Below are positions 53,700-63,822 of a DNA stretch of 64,000 bases, piece after piece. The notes below the pieces were generated by a model. It was given only the letters and a program-made list of their open reading frames with translations, was not told where the DNA came from and did no database searches. Numbering within the stretch: position 1 is the first letter of the stretch; each line of letters begins with the position of its first letter. This DNA comes from Bacillus sp. SLBN-46 (GTDB lineage Bacteria; Bacillota; Bacilli; Bacillales; Cytobacillaceae). The DNA lies in contig NZ_JAVIZM010000001.1 in assembly GCF_031453555.1 (NCBI RefSeq), forward strand, positions 1,619,001 through 1,683,000, read 5' to 3'. Position numbers and translations under genes: made by a program.

Positions 53700-54629
53700 C
53701 TAATATTGAAACAAATCGCTCGATAGGTATCTTTCCCCTGTATCACAGGCAATACAAACCACTACATCATCAGGAGACAGACGCTTGGCAACCTCCAAAG
53801 CAGCGTAGCACGCTCCACCAGAGGATGGGCCAACAAGAATTCCTTCTTCTTTCGCTAACCTGCGAGCAATATCATATGCATCTTCATCTTCAATCGCATG
53901 AATTTCATCATACACATCTTGATTTAGAATTTCAGGAATAAACCCAGGGCTTGTCCCTACAAGCTTATGTTTACCAGGCTTACCACCTGATAGAACTGGC
54001 GAACCTTTAGGCTCCACAACATGTACAGTTAATCCCTCAAAATGCTCTTTCAAGGTTTCACCAGTACCCGTGATGGTACCTCCTGTTCCTGCTGTAGCAA
54101 CAAATGCGGATAATGGTTTACCGATTTCTTTCATTGCCTCAATAATTTCCACAGCAGTAGTGTACCGATGCGCATCGGGATTGGCTTCATTTTCAAATTG
54201 CATCGGAACGAAGCTATTTGGTATCTCACTAGCTAATTCCTGTGCCTTTCTTATGGCACCAGGCATTTTTTCATCCCCGGGAGTAAGGACAACCTCTGCC
54301 CCGTAGGCTTTTAAAATATTAATCCGTTCCTGTGTCATTGTATCAGGCATAATAATAATGGATTTATACCCTCGTGCAGCCGCATTCATGGCTAGGCCAA
54401 TTCCTGTGTTTCCGCTAGTTGGTTCAATAATGGTAGAGCCCTCTTTTAATAAACCAGCTTTTTCTGCCTCTACAATCATATTAAATGCAGCGCGGTCTTT
54501 TACACTTTTGCTTGGGTTATAAAACTCAAGCTTCAAATAAACAGAGGCCCCGTCTTTAGGAGCTAAGCGATTAAGTTTTACCAGTGGTGTTTCACCAATT
54601 AATTCAGCAATATTGTTGACTACTTTCAT
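53700..54629 (-). CDS. cysK: Cysteine synthase A family protein (YtkP-like)
   Basis: PLP enzyme, 309 residues, forming cysteine from O-acetylserine and sulfide. PLP Lys in NPSKSVKDR, EPTSGNTGIG loop, and the phosphate cleft GTGGTITGTG. Corresponds in place to B. subtilis ytkP, a paralogue of cysK, so its actual role may differ. No T-box or S-box seen upstream. Confidence 0.85.
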   Translation of the reverse strand: MKVVNNIAELIGETPLVKLNRLAPKDGASVYLKLEFYNPSKSVKDRAAFNMIVEAEKAGLLKEGSTIIEPTSGNTGIGLAMNAAARGYKSIIIMPDTMTQERINILKAYGAEVVLTPGDEKMPGAIRKAQELASEIPNSFVPMQFENEANPDAHRYTTAVEIIEAMKEIGKPLSAFVATAGTGGTITGTGETLKEHFEGLTVHVVEPKGSPVLSGGKPGKHKLVGTSPGFIPEILNQDVYDEIHAIEDEDAYDIARRLAKEEGILVGPSSGGACYAALEVAKRLSPDDVVVCIACDTGERYLSSDLFQY

Positions 54630-54794
54630 GGGGACCCATCCTTTCTAACTTCTGTATCAACTACAATTTTCTTATACACTCTATAATCATAAATAAAAAA
54701 AGGCGGCTTGTAAAAAATATCGATTATTCTTCTGCCGCAAATAGATACAATCTGGGGAAAATAAACTAAAATTGAGTAAAGGACTGAATAAATA

Positions 54795-55364
54795 ATGGAA
54801 CAGAATACGCATTTTTTCTTTGCTGTTAGGATGCCCGAAGAAACAAAACTAATGATGAAGGAACATATTGAAAAAATAAAAGATGTGATTCCTTTTAGCC
54901 GCTGGGTACATTTTCAAGATTTACATATCACATTGGCTTTTTTGGGTGCAGCATCCCCAGAAAAACTAAAAACAGCTGTTAGCAATGTGAAAGAAGCTTT
55001 AAATAATGCTAAGCCATTCCAATTAAAAATCAATAGACTTGGTTTTTTCGGAAGTAGTCACTCTCCCCGTGTTTTTTGGGCAGATACAGAGGAAAGTAAT
55101 GAACTAAATCTTTTAAGAAATAAGGTGTTTTCGGCTTGTGAAGAAGCGGGGTTTGAACTGGAGACAAGGCCCTTCCGTCCACATATTACCTTAGCAAGAA
55201 AGTGGATTGGCGAAGAAGCATTTCAACAGAAACTTCTCGAAATTTGGAACGAGCTCCAATCAGAGCCGCTCGCTTTTCAAGCGAATGAGGTGGTTTTATA
55301 TCAAACACACCTCCATCAAACACCAAAATATAAAGCGATCCATGTATTTCCACTAACGGAATGA
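54795..55364 (+). CDS. thpR: ThpR, RNA 2',3'-cyclic phosphodiesterase (2H family)
   Basis: 189 residues with the two HxTx motifs DLHITLAF and RPHITLAR that define the 2H phosphoesterase/LigT fold. Syntenic with ytlP. Substrate in vivo unknown. ATG 54795. 24 bp ahead of ytlR. Confidence 0.9.
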   Translation: MEQNTHFFFAVRMPEETKLMMKEHIEKIKDVIPFSRWVHFQDLHITLAFLGAASPEKLKTAVSNVKEALNNAKPFQLKINRLGFFGSSHSPRVFWADTEESNELNLLRNKVFSACEEAGFELETRPFRPHITLARKWIGEEAFQQKLLEIWNELQSEPLAFQANEVVLYQTHLHQTPKYKAIHVFPLTE

Positions 55365-55388
55365 AAACAAATAAAAAAGGTTGGTATT

Positions 55389-56372
55389 ATGAAAGAAATT
55401 TATTTTATTGTCAATCCAAAAGCAAAAAATGGTTATTGCCTTAAGATATGGGAGAGAATTGAAAATCAACTTAAAGAAAAGCAAGTTAGTTATCTTGCTG
55501 TTTTTACAGAGTATCAAGGACATGCAAAAAAACTGGCCAGCCAAATCGCTGATAAAAATTGCGAAGAAAAAATCATCATTGCGGTAGGTGGAGATGGGAC
55601 CATTCATGAAGTAATGAATGGTGTAGTAAAAAAAAGTAATATTACCCTTGGCTTTATCCCAGGAGGGTCAGGAAATGACTTTTCAAGAGGGTTCCAAATC
55701 CCTTCAGAGCCGGTGGAAGCCTTAACGGTTATTCTTCGCTTGATGAAGCAGGAGGCGCTAGCCATTGATATTGGTAAAATTAAAATGGCCAATCAACAGG
55801 AATATAATTTTATTAATAATATGGGTGCAGGATTTGATGCTGTCATTTCATACGAAGTCAATCAATCACGGATGAAGGCACTGTTAAATAAGCTTTCGTT
55901 AGGCAGGCTTGTTTATGTTTATTTTCTCCTCAAAAAGCTATTTACTTATAAAACCACAACAATTGATTTATCAATTGACGGTCAAAAGCATATATTTGAA
56001 CAAACATGGTTTGTAACTGTTTCCAATCAGCCCTAATATGGCGGTGGGATGAAAATAGCTCCCATTGCAGAGCCTGATGACGGGCTGTTTGATATTACTG
56101 TCGTTCACCAGTTATCAAGGCTAAAATTGCTGCTTGTATTCGTTAGTGTTTTTTGGGGAAAGCACATTCATTTTAAAGAAGTGAAAACGTATAAAGGAAA
56201 AGCCGTTTCTATTCATTCTACTGATTCACTATTTGTTCATGCAGATGGGGAACATGTGGGGCATACACCACTGACTATTCAGCTTCAAGATAAAGCTGTT
56301 GAAGTGTTAACGCGGATACGTTCTACAAAGCAAGTTGAGCTGAAAGAGAGGGACAGGAATGAATGGTACTGA
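55389..56372 (+). pseudogene. Diacylglycerol/lipid kinase family protein (YtlR), internal stop
   Basis: DagK/YegS-type lipid kinase. N-terminal NPKAKNG, GGDGTIHEVMNG, FIPGGSGNDFSRG, and NNMGAGFDA lie before 56034; after it the same frame continues GGGMKIAPIAEPDDGLFDI, the conserved C-terminal lobe. Between them VSNQP is followed by TAA (56034-56036) and TAT where family members have Tyr-Tyr, so one TAT/TAC to TAA change is enough. Without it the protein would be about 327 residues. Overlaps amyX by 14 bp. Confidence 0.82.
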
Positions 56373-58494
56373 CAGAAAATTTCTTGCCTATTTAGATGAG
56401 CTCCATATCATTACGATTCTTCTGCCACTTTCCTATCATGGAGGAGTGTCTTCCTCTTTCTATCTTGTTAATGAGTCGGAAAAGTGTCCATTGGACATTA
56501 TTGCGAAGAGTGAAATAGGTGGTCATCATAAATATATTTGTAGGTTTTCAGGGGATTATTTCTTTGAAAAGCAATATTGGGTAGTAGATGAAAAGGAAGG
56601 GAAAACAGACCTCCAAATTGGTGCAGTGATCCGGACAGAGAGTTTTGACGAGAAATTTTACTATGAGGGTAACGACCTCGGTGTGACCCTTTTTGCAGAC
56701 GAAACTCTCTTTAAACTTTGGGCACCAACGGCTATCCAGGTCAAATTAAAAATGACTCCTCCAGAGAGCAGTTTTTCAGAAATTATCAAACTAAAGCGGG
56801 GGGATAGAGGCATATGGTCCGTTATGGTTGCGCGTAATTTAGAGCTCTATCATTATAGTTTCCTGGTCTTAATCAATCAGGAATGGCGCGAGGCCGTTGA
56901 TCCATATGTGAAAGCGGTAACGGTAAATGGAGAATTGGGTGTAGTCGTAAAGCCAGACAGCCCTCCACGACCTAGGCCCAATTTGCCTCCATTAGAAAAC
57001 CCTGTCGATGCCGTTATTTATGAAACCCATATAAGGGACTTTAGTATCCACCCTCATAGTGGGATAAAGAATAAGGGATTATACCTAGGAGCGGGGGAAT
57101 TGCATACAAAAGGGAAAGACGATGAACCCACAGGGTTATCGTATGTAAAAGACCTAGGGATTACGCATCTTGAGTTTCTGCCCTTTCATGACTATGCAGG
57201 CGTAGATGAGATGACTTCCAATAAGGATTATAACTGGGGATACAATCCTCTCCACTTCAATGCACCAGAAGGTAGCTATTCGACCAATCCTTCCGACCCT
57301 TACACTAGAATTAAAGAGTTAAAAGAACTAATTAATCGAGTCCATGAAAGTGGTCTAAGGGTCATTATGGATGTAGTGTATAATCATGTATTTATTCGTG
57401 AAGATTCCCCTTTTGAAAAAATCGTTCCAGGTTATTATTTTCGTCATAACGAATTAGGATTGCCTTCAAATGGAACAGGTGTAGGAAATGATATCGCATC
57501 CGAGCGAAAAATGGTTAGGAAATTCATCATTGACTCTATTCGCTATTGGATGGAAGAGTACCATATTGATGGATTTCGCTTCGATTTAATGGGGATTTTA
57601 GATGTGGAAACGATGAGAGAAGTGCGAAAGACGTGTGACAGTATGGAAGAAGGCATACTGGTCCTTGGAGAGGGATGGAATCTGAACACCCCCCTTCCCA
57701 CGGAACAAAAAGCGACCATTGCTAATCAAGCAAAAATACCCCAGATTGCTCAATTTAATGATAAATTTCGTGATGCGATTAAGGGAAGTACCTTTAATAT
57801 ATTGGATAAGGGGTATGCACTTGGGAATGAGCATTACTTGGATGCAGCATTAGAGGTGATAACGGGGAGCATTGGGTTTAAGAAGAGAAATTTGCGACTT
57901 TTTAATGAACCCACCCAATCAGTAAATTATGTTGAATGTCATGATAATCATACCCTTTGGGATAAACTTCAATCCTGCCTTCCACACGTTGATGATACCA
58001 TACGAGCACAATTTCATCGTCTGGCAACCGGAATGGTTTTGTTGTCACAAGGAATTCCATTTCTCCATAGTGGGCAGGAATTTTTCCGAACCAAGCAAGG
58101 CGAAGGAAATAGCTACTGTGCTCCTGATAAGATTAACCAACTTGATTGGGAGAGAAAGAGTCAGTTTATAGATAATGTAAATTACATTAAAGGTTTGATT
58201 GAGATCCGCCAAGCCATCCCTTGTTTTCGAATGAGAACATCTGATGAAATTCGAAGCAATATTCGTTCTCTCCCATCTTCATCTCCTATCTTAGCGTGCA
58301 CCTATCAAATGGTTCATGATGAGGTCATTCTAATCATTAATCCGTCAACTAGGGAACAAGGATATACTCTTCCAAAGGGAGATTGGTCCATTTTGGTGGA
58401 TAAAAATCAGGCGGGAATTTATTCCAAAGGAGTGCTACATGGCGGCGATGTCAAGATACAACCTATATCTTTAAATGTTTTACTAAAAAAATAG
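56359..58494 (+). CDS. amyX: AmyX, type I pullulanase
   Basis: Debranching enzyme cleaving alpha-1,6 bonds, 711 residues, cytoplasmic (no signal). CBM48-like N-domain, then GH13: the pullulanase signature YNWGYNP near residue 293, DVVYNH, GFRFDLMG (nucleophile Asp), LGEGWN (acid Glu) and VECHDNHT. ATG 56359 with GGGACAGG upstream inside the end of ytlR, so coupled. Confidence 0.93.
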   Translation: MNGTDRKFLAYLDELHIITILLPLSYHGGVSSSFYLVNESEKCPLDIIAKSEIGGHHKYICRFSGDYFFEKQYWVVDEKEGKTDLQIGAVIRTESFDEKFYYEGNDLGVTLFADETLFKLWAPTAIQVKLKMTPPESSFSEIIKLKRGDRGIWSVMVARNLELYHYSFLVLINQEWREAVDPYVKAVTVNGELGVVVKPDSPPRPRPNLPPLENPVDAVIYETHIRDFSIHPHSGIKNKGLYLGAGELHTKGKDDEPTGLSYVKDLGITHLEFLPFHDYAGVDEMTSNKDYNWGYNPLHFNAPEGSYSTNPSDPYTRIKELKELINRVHESGLRVIMDVVYNHVFIREDSPFEKIVPGYYFRHNELGLPSNGTGVGNDIASERKMVRKFIIDSIRYWMEEYHIDGFRFDLMGILDVETMREVRKTCDSMEEGILVLGEGWNLNTPLPTEQKATIANQAKIPQIAQFNDKFRDAIKGSTFNILDKGYALGNEHYLDAALEVITGSIGFKKRNLRLFNEPTQSVNYVECHDNHTLWDKLQSCLPHVDDTIRAQFHRLATGMVLLSQGIPFLHSGQEFFRTKQGEGNSYCAPDKINQLDWERKSQFIDNVNYIKGLIEIRQAIPCFRMRTSDEIRSNIRSLPSSSPILACTYQMVHDEVILIINPSTREQGYTLPKGDWSILVDKNQAGIYSKGVLHGGDVKIQPISLNVLLKK

Positions 58495-58549
58495 TTTCTC
58501 GAGATTACTTGACGAAAAAAGGCAATTGGAGATAAAATTTATTAAGATG

Positions 58550-58586
58550 GCTATTGTGTGCAATGGTTTCAATAGCTTTTTTTTTG
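58550..58586 (+). terminator. Terminator after amyX
   Basis: GCTATTG / CAATAGC stem, 13-base loop, run of nine T. Confidence 0.85.
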
Positions 58587-58714
58587 TTTTATAGAAAATA
58601 AAAGCTGTTGAATGAACTCTGGTTATATTAAACCTTCCAGCAGCACAGGTTTTACCTCCGAATGATTTGGGGGAATAAGCCCAATAGAACGGCATAAATT
58701 GAAGGTGAACGATT

Positions 58715-59488
58715 TTGGAACATATACTAGGACAAGAGTGGGAAATTACCCCTGCCGGAGGCGCTACTGGTGAAGCCTTTTATGCAGAATATGAGGATCA
58801 AAGGCTTTTTTTAAAGCGTAATTCCTCTCCATTCCTTGCGGTTCTTTCAGCAGAAGGCATTGTCCCAAAGCTTGTTTGGACCAAACGGTTGGAAAATGGA
58901 GATGTAATAACAGCACAACAATGGCTTCCAGGCAGAGAATTAACACCGGCGGAAATGAATCAAGAGCTTGTTGCCAGGCTTCTCAAGAAAATTCACTGCT
59001 CAGAGCCAATGCTTGGAATGTTAAGCAGGATAGAGAACTCGCCATTACACCCGGAAACCATTTTTCAATCAGTGGTCAATGAGTTAGACGATCAAGTTCG
59101 ATCCTTAGAAGCAACACAAAAAGCAATAAACTTTTTAAAAGATGAAGCATTACATGTCTATTGTGATGAAAAAGTGGTTTGTCATGGAGATGTCAACCAT
59201 AACAACTGGCTGTTAGCAGAAGACAACCAGTTGTATTTGATTGATTGGGATGGAGCCAGGATTGCGGACCCTGCTATTGATCTTGGATTACTCCTATATT
59301 GGTATATCCCACAAGAAAATTGGCAGGATTGGCTAAGCATGTACGGAAAAGAACTAACAGATTATCTAAAGTTAAGAATGAAGTGGTATGTGACCGTGCA
59401 AACCTTATCTTCCATTCAGTGGCATAAAAATAAAAACCGCCTGGAAGAGATGAACAAATGGATCCATTTTTTACATGAAATCCTTTAA
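58715..59488 (+). CDS. YtmP-like phosphotransferase (APH/choline kinase fold)
   Basis: 257 residues. Catalytic Brenner-like motif VVCHGDVNHNNWLL and metal motif YLIDWDGARIADPAIDL. The substrate is unknown; the family phosphorylates small molecules or sugars. TTG start 58715 with AAGGTGA upstream. Lies before ytzH and trmB as in B. subtilis. Confidence 0.85.
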   Translation: MEHILGQEWEITPAGGATGEAFYAEYEDQRLFLKRNSSPFLAVLSAEGIVPKLVWTKRLENGDVITAQQWLPGRELTPAEMNQELVARLLKKIHCSEPMLGMLSRIENSPLHPETIFQSVVNELDDQVRSLEATQKAINFLKDEALHVYCDEKVVCHGDVNHNNWLLAEDNQLYLIDWDGARIADPAIDLGLLLYWYIPQENWQDWLSMYGKELTDYLKLRMKWYVTVQTLSSIQWHKNKNRLEEMNKWIHFLHEIL

Positions 59489-59489
59489 A

Positions 59490-59768
59490 TTATGAAAATT
59501 GATCAATATCGTTAACCCATTGTGATAAGTTATTTTGATTAGATAGAATATGTTGATCTAAATCAGCCGTTTGTGCACCATTTTGGCTATACTGGTACAC
59601 TTCCTGTAAAATGTTTTTAACATTTTGATCAACTTGTGTGTTGACCATTAGAGATTTCACTAAGCGTTCTAGCTGTTCACATTCCGCTACGGAACCACAG
59701 CAATCGGACTGATGGTTGTTCAATATATCTTTTAATAATGTTACTTGGTCACCATGACTTAATGGCAT
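59490..59768 (-). CDS. YtzH-like protein
   Basis: 92 residues, MPLSHGDQVTLLKDILNNHQ...DCCGSVAECEQL, matching B. subtilis YtzH in length and pattern. Soluble helical protein of unknown role. ATG 59768 with GAGGGTG seven bases upstream; the TTG 59786 lies too near the ribosome site. Encoded antisense between ytmP and trmB; its stop nearly abuts the ytmP stop. Confidence 0.8.
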   Translation of the reverse strand: MPLSHGDQVTLLKDILNNHQSDCCGSVAECEQLERLVKSLMVNTQVDQNVKNILQEVYQYSQNGAQTADLDQHILSNQNNLSQWVNDIDQFS

Positions 59769-59797
59769 AAATGGACACCCTCTCAAGTGGTATTTAA

Positions 59798-59833
59798 AAA
59801 GAATTCACACAGTTAGGTTGTGAATTCTTTTTC
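59798..59833. terminator. Hairpin upstream of ytzH and trmB
   Basis: AAAGAATTCACA / TGTGAATTCTTT 12-bp perfect stem with a nine-base loop, T-rich on both strands. It can end a ytmP transcript that runs antisense across ytzH. Confidence 0.75.
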
Positions 59834-59930
59834 TGTTTATGCGTTATCTTATTTTCCAACAAGAACCGCTTGCATGCGAAGGTCTTGCATGATATGGTTT
59901 GAACGAAATTATTTTTTTAGGAGTGTCGGA

Positions 59931-60578
59931 ATGAGACTTAGACATAAGCCTTGGGCAAAGGATAAATTAGATCAACATCCACAATTTGTTGTAGCAAATC
60001 CCGAAATGCACAAGGGTAATTGGCATAATGTGTTTGAAAAAAACCAGCCACTTCATATTGAAGTTGGTACAGGTAAAGGGCAATTCATTACAGGAATGGC
60101 AAAGGCTAACCCTGATATAAATTATATTGGTATTGAATTATATGACAGCGTCATTGTTGCAGCCTTGGATCGTTTAATTGAAGCAGATTTACCAAATCTA
60201 AAGCTTTTAAATGTGAATGCAGCTGATTTAGGTAAATATTTTACGAAAAATGACGTAGACAGAGTGTATTTAAATTTCTCTGATCCATGGCCGAAATCCC
60301 GTCATGAAAAGAGAAGGTTGACCTATAAAGATTTTTTGAAGCTGTATGAGGATATTTTGGTCGATGGTGGGGAAATTCACTTTAAAACAGACAATCAAGG
60401 ATTATTTGAATATTCCTTAACGAGCTTTTCTGCTTATGGATTATTACTAAAATATGTAAGCCTTGATTTTCATAACAGTGGGTATGAAGGAAACATCATG
60501 ACCGAATATGAACAGAAGTTTTCTGAAATGGGACAGCGAATTTATCGTAGTGAAGTTAAATATCAAAATGAAAAGTAG
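59931..60578 (+). CDS. trmB: TrmB, tRNA (guanine-N7)-methyltransferase
   Basis: 215 residues. Methylates G46 of tRNA using SAM. SAM motif [17 protein letters not shown], then GIELYDS and the TrmB signature [18 protein letters not shown]. Start ATG 59931 with TAGGAGTG upstream; the extended frame from 59820 lies over the hairpin and is rejected. Confidence 0.95.
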   Translation: MRLRHKPWAKDKLDQHPQFVVANPEMHKGNWHNVFEKNQPLHIEVGTGKGQFITGMAKANPDINYIGIELYDSVIVAALDRLIEADLPNLKLLNVNAADLGKYFTKNDVDRVYLNFSDPWPKSRHEKRRLTYKDFLKLYEDILVDGGEIHFKTDNQGLFEYSLTSFSAYGLLLKYVSLDFHNSGYEGNIMTEYEQKFSEMGQRIYRSEVKYQNEK

Positions 60579-60587
60579 GTCTTTTAG

Positions 60588-60615
60588 GGCAGTTCATTCC
60601 ATGAACTGCCTTTTT
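60588..60615 (+). terminator. Terminator after trmB
   Basis: GGCAGTTCAT / ATGAACTGCC stem with a three-to-four-base loop and TTTTTG tail. Confidence 0.9.
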
Positions 60616-60678
60616 GTTTCTCGTATTTACCTTGCTAATGTTAAAATATAGAAAAATGAGGAAGAGGAGGAATGGTAA

Positions 60679-61515
60679 ATGGAAACATTAAAGATTGGTC
60701 GTGTTTCATTCACATGGTTATCAGGAGGCGTTACAAATTTGGATGGTGGGGCCATGTTTGGCGTTGTCCCAAAAGGATTATGGTCGAGAAAGTATCCGTG
60801 TAACGATAAAAATCAAATAGAGCTTCCTACCGATCCCATTCTCATTCAAGTGGATGGGAAGAATATACTGGTCGAATCAGGATTGGGAAAAGGAAAATTA
60901 TCCGAAAAACAATTAAGAAACTTTGGTGTCACACAGGAATCTGAGCTTGATTCATCTTTGAAAGAGTTAGGATTGAGTACAGAGGATATTGATTATGTTC
61001 TAATGACCCATCTGCATTTTGACCATGCAGGAGGATTGACGAAGTTTGTGGATGGCCGTTATGTTTCAACATTTCCCAATGCGAAAATCATCACGTCACA
61101 AGTGGAATGGGATGAAATGCGAAATCCTAATATACGTTCAAAAAATACATATTGGAAAGAAAACTGGGAAGCTGTTGAAACCCAAGTTGTACCTTTTGAA
61201 GGTGAATGGTCTTTAGGAGCTATTAGGATGATTCATACCGGCGGGCATAGCAACGGTCATTCTATTGTTATGGTTGAAGATGGTGGAGACATCGCTATTC
61301 ACATGGCAGATTTGATGGCGACACACGCCCATCAAAATGTATTATGGGTAATGGCATATGATGACTACCCTATGGACTCCATATTTGCGAAAGAGAAGTG
61401 GCTCCCTTTTGGGTTAAAGAAAAATGCCTGGTTTACCTTTTACCATGATGCCTTCTACAGAGCAGTAAAATGGGACAACGAAGGTAAATTAACTGAAGTG
61501 ATAAAAAGAAAATAG
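60679..61515 (+). CDS. YtnP-like MBL-fold metallohydrolase
   Basis: 278 residues with the metallo-beta-lactamase motif [11 protein letters not shown], a further His in [10 protein letters not shown] and Asp in [10 protein letters not shown]. subtilis YtnP is a lactonase that degrades gamma-butyrolactone-like signals; activity here is by similarity. ATG with AGAGGAGGAA upstream. Confidence 0.87.
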   Translation: METLKIGRVSFTWLSGGVTNLDGGAMFGVVPKGLWSRKYPCNDKNQIELPTDPILIQVDGKNILVESGLGKGKLSEKQLRNFGVTQESELDSSLKELGLSTEDIDYVLMTHLHFDHAGGLTKFVDGRYVSTFPNAKIITSQVEWDEMRNPNIRSKNTYWKENWEAVETQVVPFEGEWSLGAIRMIHTGGHSNGHSIVMVEDGGDIAIHMADLMATHAHQNVLWVMAYDDYPMDSIFAKEKWLPFGLKKNAWFTFYHDAFYRAVKWDNEGKLTEVIKRK

Positions 61516-61559
61516 AAACAAAAAAGTCGTACCCATTGTGGATACGGCTTTTTTGTTTC
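61516..61559. terminator. Bidirectional terminator ytnP / ytzB
   Basis: AAACAAAAAAGTCGTA / TACGGCTTTTTTGTTT stem (one G-T) with an eleven-base loop. Confidence 0.85.
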
Positions 61560-61561
61560 TT

Positions 61562-61873
61562 TTATAAGTGTGTAACGTCTATAAGAGTACCGGTCTGTGC
61601 ATCAGCAATAAATTCATATTGCTCAGTAGAGCCTTCATTATTTTTTGAAATACCGCCTTTGTATACACGATAGTGTATATGCTGCTTTTCATATGGTTCG
61701 GTTTCCATATGTATCCAAGAGCCGCTGATGGGTCCATTTTGTTTAAACTGTCTTTTTACTTGTTCCAGTACCTTTTCGGGTGACACATTTGTTTTTTGAT
61801 CAATTACTTCTTTTACCACATAACCGCCAATTAAACCGACCGCAGCTCCAACGATGAAAGATTTCCAGTTCAT
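61562..61873 (-). CDS. YtzB-like PepSY-related protein
   Basis: 103 residues: one N-terminal membrane span (SFIVGAAVGLIGGYVV) and a small C-terminal domain ending YEFIADAQTGTLIDVTHL, the PepSY-like pattern. ATG 61873 with GGAGG nine bases upstream. Probably anchored with the PepSY part outside or at the membrane; function unknown. Confidence 0.78.
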   Translation of the reverse strand: MNWKSFIVGAAVGLIGGYVVKEVIDQKTNVSPEKVLEQVKRQFKQNGPISGSWIHMETEPYEKQHIHYRVYKGGISKNNEGSTEQYEFIADAQTGTLIDVTHL

Positions 61874-62060
61874 AGTCAAGGACCTCCAAAAAATAAATTG
61901 GAAAAGATTACGTATAAGGATTCTCCTCTCAGTATATCGTATTTAGCAGTAAGAAGGTAATATTACTTATATCGGATGAAATATTGGTAAGAGACACGAA
62001 ATTTCTGTAAAATGAAACTATACATAAGACCAAAGAATCTATTCCTGAAGGAGTCTCAAA

Positions 62061-63134
62061 ATGAATGAACAAACATTAAAGCTTTTTCAAACCTTAACGG
62101 AGCTTCCAGGTGCACCTGGAAATGAGCATTTAGTAAGAAAGTTTATGAAGGAGCAATTAGCTCAATACTCAGATGAAATTGTTCAAGATCATTTAGGTAG
62201 TGTTTTTGGCCTGAAAAAAGGACATGGACAGGGACCAACAGTGATGGTTGCGGGCCATATGGATGAAGTTGGTTTCATGGTAACTTCCATTACTGAAAAC
62301 GGAATGGTTCGTTTTCAGCCGCTTGGAGGTTGGTGGAGTCAAGTGCTACTCGCCCAACGGGTTCAGATTATGACAAATAATGGTCCTGTCATTGGGGTAG
62401 TAGGTTCGATTCCGCCTCATCTTTTAGATGAGTCAAAACGAAACAAACCAATGGAAATCAAGAATATGTTGGTTGACATTGGTGCAGATAACCTTGAAGA
62501 TGCTGAGAAAATCGGAATTAAACCCGGTCAGGCTATTTTGCCGATTTGTCCATTCACTCCGATGGCAAATAAGAAAAAAATCATGGCAAAGGCATGGGAT
62601 AACCGGTATGGCTGCGGTTTAGCGATTGAACTTCTTCAAGAATTAAAGGATGAAACATTACCAAATATTCTTTATTCGGGTGCTACGGTCCAAGAGGAAG
62701 TAGGTTTACGCGGTGCTCAGACAGCCGCAAATATGATTAAGCCTGACATCTTCTTTGCACTTGATGCAAGCCCTGCCAATGACATGAGTGGAGACAAACT
62801 AGAATTCGGTCAATTAGGCAAGGGTGCATTGCTTCGAATCCTTGATAGATCCATGGTTACGCATCGTGGGATGAGAGAGTTTGTTCTTGATACTGCGGAA
62901 ACACATCAGATTCCATATCAATATTTCGTTTCACAGGGTGGAACAGATGCAGGACGTGTTCATCAATCCAATGAGGGCGTTCCAAGTGCTGTAGTGGGAA
63001 TTTGTTCACGCTACATCCATACCCATGCATCAATCATCCATATTGATGACTATGCCGCAGCGAAAGAATTAATTGTTAAACTTGTTAAAGCATGTGACCA
63101 AACTACGGTTGATACCATTCGATCAAACAGCTAA
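62061..63134 (+). CDS. M42-family aminopeptidase (YtoP type)
   Basis: 357 residues. Di-metal motifs [40 protein letters not shown] and [14 protein letters not shown], the full set of M42 glutamyl aminopeptidase/endoglucanase-like enzymes. ATG with GAAGGAGTC upstream. Corresponds to ytoP. Confidence 0.93.
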   Translation: MNEQTLKLFQTLTELPGAPGNEHLVRKFMKEQLAQYSDEIVQDHLGSVFGLKKGHGQGPTVMVAGHMDEVGFMVTSITENGMVRFQPLGGWWSQVLLAQRVQIMTNNGPVIGVVGSIPPHLLDESKRNKPMEIKNMLVDIGADNLEDAEKIGIKPGQAILPICPFTPMANKKKIMAKAWDNRYGCGLAIELLQELKDETLPNILYSGATVQEEVGLRGAQTAANMIKPDIFFALDASPANDMSGDKLEFGQLGKGALLRILDRSMVTHRGMREFVLDTAETHQIPYQYFVSQGGTDAGRVHQSNEGVPSAVVGICSRYIHTHASIIHIDDYAAAKELIVKLVKACDQTTVDTIRSNS

Positions 63135-63141
63135 TTTTTCG

Positions 63142-63168
63142 GGAGGCATGGTTCATGCCTCCTTTTTA
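63142..63168 (+). terminator. Terminator after ytoP
   Basis: GGAGGCATG / CATGCCTCC perfect stem, three-base loop, TTTTTA tail. Confidence 0.9.
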
Positions 63169-63192
63169 TGCAGATAAAGGAGACAATAAGAG

Positions 63193-63705
63193 ATGAAAAT
63201 TATTATTGGTTCGAACAATCCAGCAAAAATTTTAGCAGTAAAAAATGGATTCAATCATGAGGTAGCTGAATTTGTAGCGTTAGATATTCCATCGAATGTG
63301 AGCGATCAGCCTTTTTCTGATGATGAAACGATCCAAGGAGCAATCAATCGAGCTATAGGGGCATTAAGGCAGGGTAATGGTGATATTGGTATAGGTCTAG
63401 AAGGTGGTGTACAAGAAACATCCCACGGTCTGATGCTTTGTAACTGGGGAGCACTAGCCTCTCGAACTGGGGAGCCTATTATTGCTGGAGGGGCAAGATT
63501 TCTTCTTCCTGAAGAAATTGCTGTAAGGCTTAGAGCAGGAGAAGAGCTTGGTCCAGTCATGGATGATTATGCTAAAATGAAGAACGTAAGGAAACACGAG
63601 GGAGCAGTAGGGATATTCACTAATGGTGTAATTAATCGGGTAGATATGTTTTCACACCTCACAAATCTTTTAGTGGGTCAATATTACTACCGAAAAAGCA
63701 ATTAA
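63193..63705 (+). CDS. DUF84 family ITPase/XTPase-like protein
   Basis: 170 residues resembling inosine/xanthosine triphosphatase YjjX: IIIGSNNPAKILAVKNGF, SDQPFSDDETIQGAINRA, GIGLEGGV, and VRKHEGAVGIFTNG. Would remove non-canonical purine nucleotides from the pool. ATG with AAAGGAGA upstream. Confidence 0.88.
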   Translation: MKIIIGSNNPAKILAVKNGFNHEVAEFVALDIPSNVSDQPFSDDETIQGAINRAIGALRQGNGDIGIGLEGGVQETSHGLMLCNWGALASRTGEPIIAGGARFLLPEEIAVRLRAGEELGPVMDDYAKMKNVRKHEGAVGIFTNGVINRVDMFSHLTNLLVGQYYYRKSN

Positions 63706-63822
63706 CAGAACAGAATAGCTTTTTTTCGACAACCGCATTCGACAAAAGTCTTGTCTTTTGAATATTCTGGCAGGTATGATATATTTATAGGACTTTGTTC
63801 GTATGAACGGGAGGCGAAAAAG

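Noticed and set aside
59820..59930. N-terminal extension of trmB
   Set aside because: The extra residues lie over a hairpin and have no family similarity; ATG 59931 has a good ribosome site.
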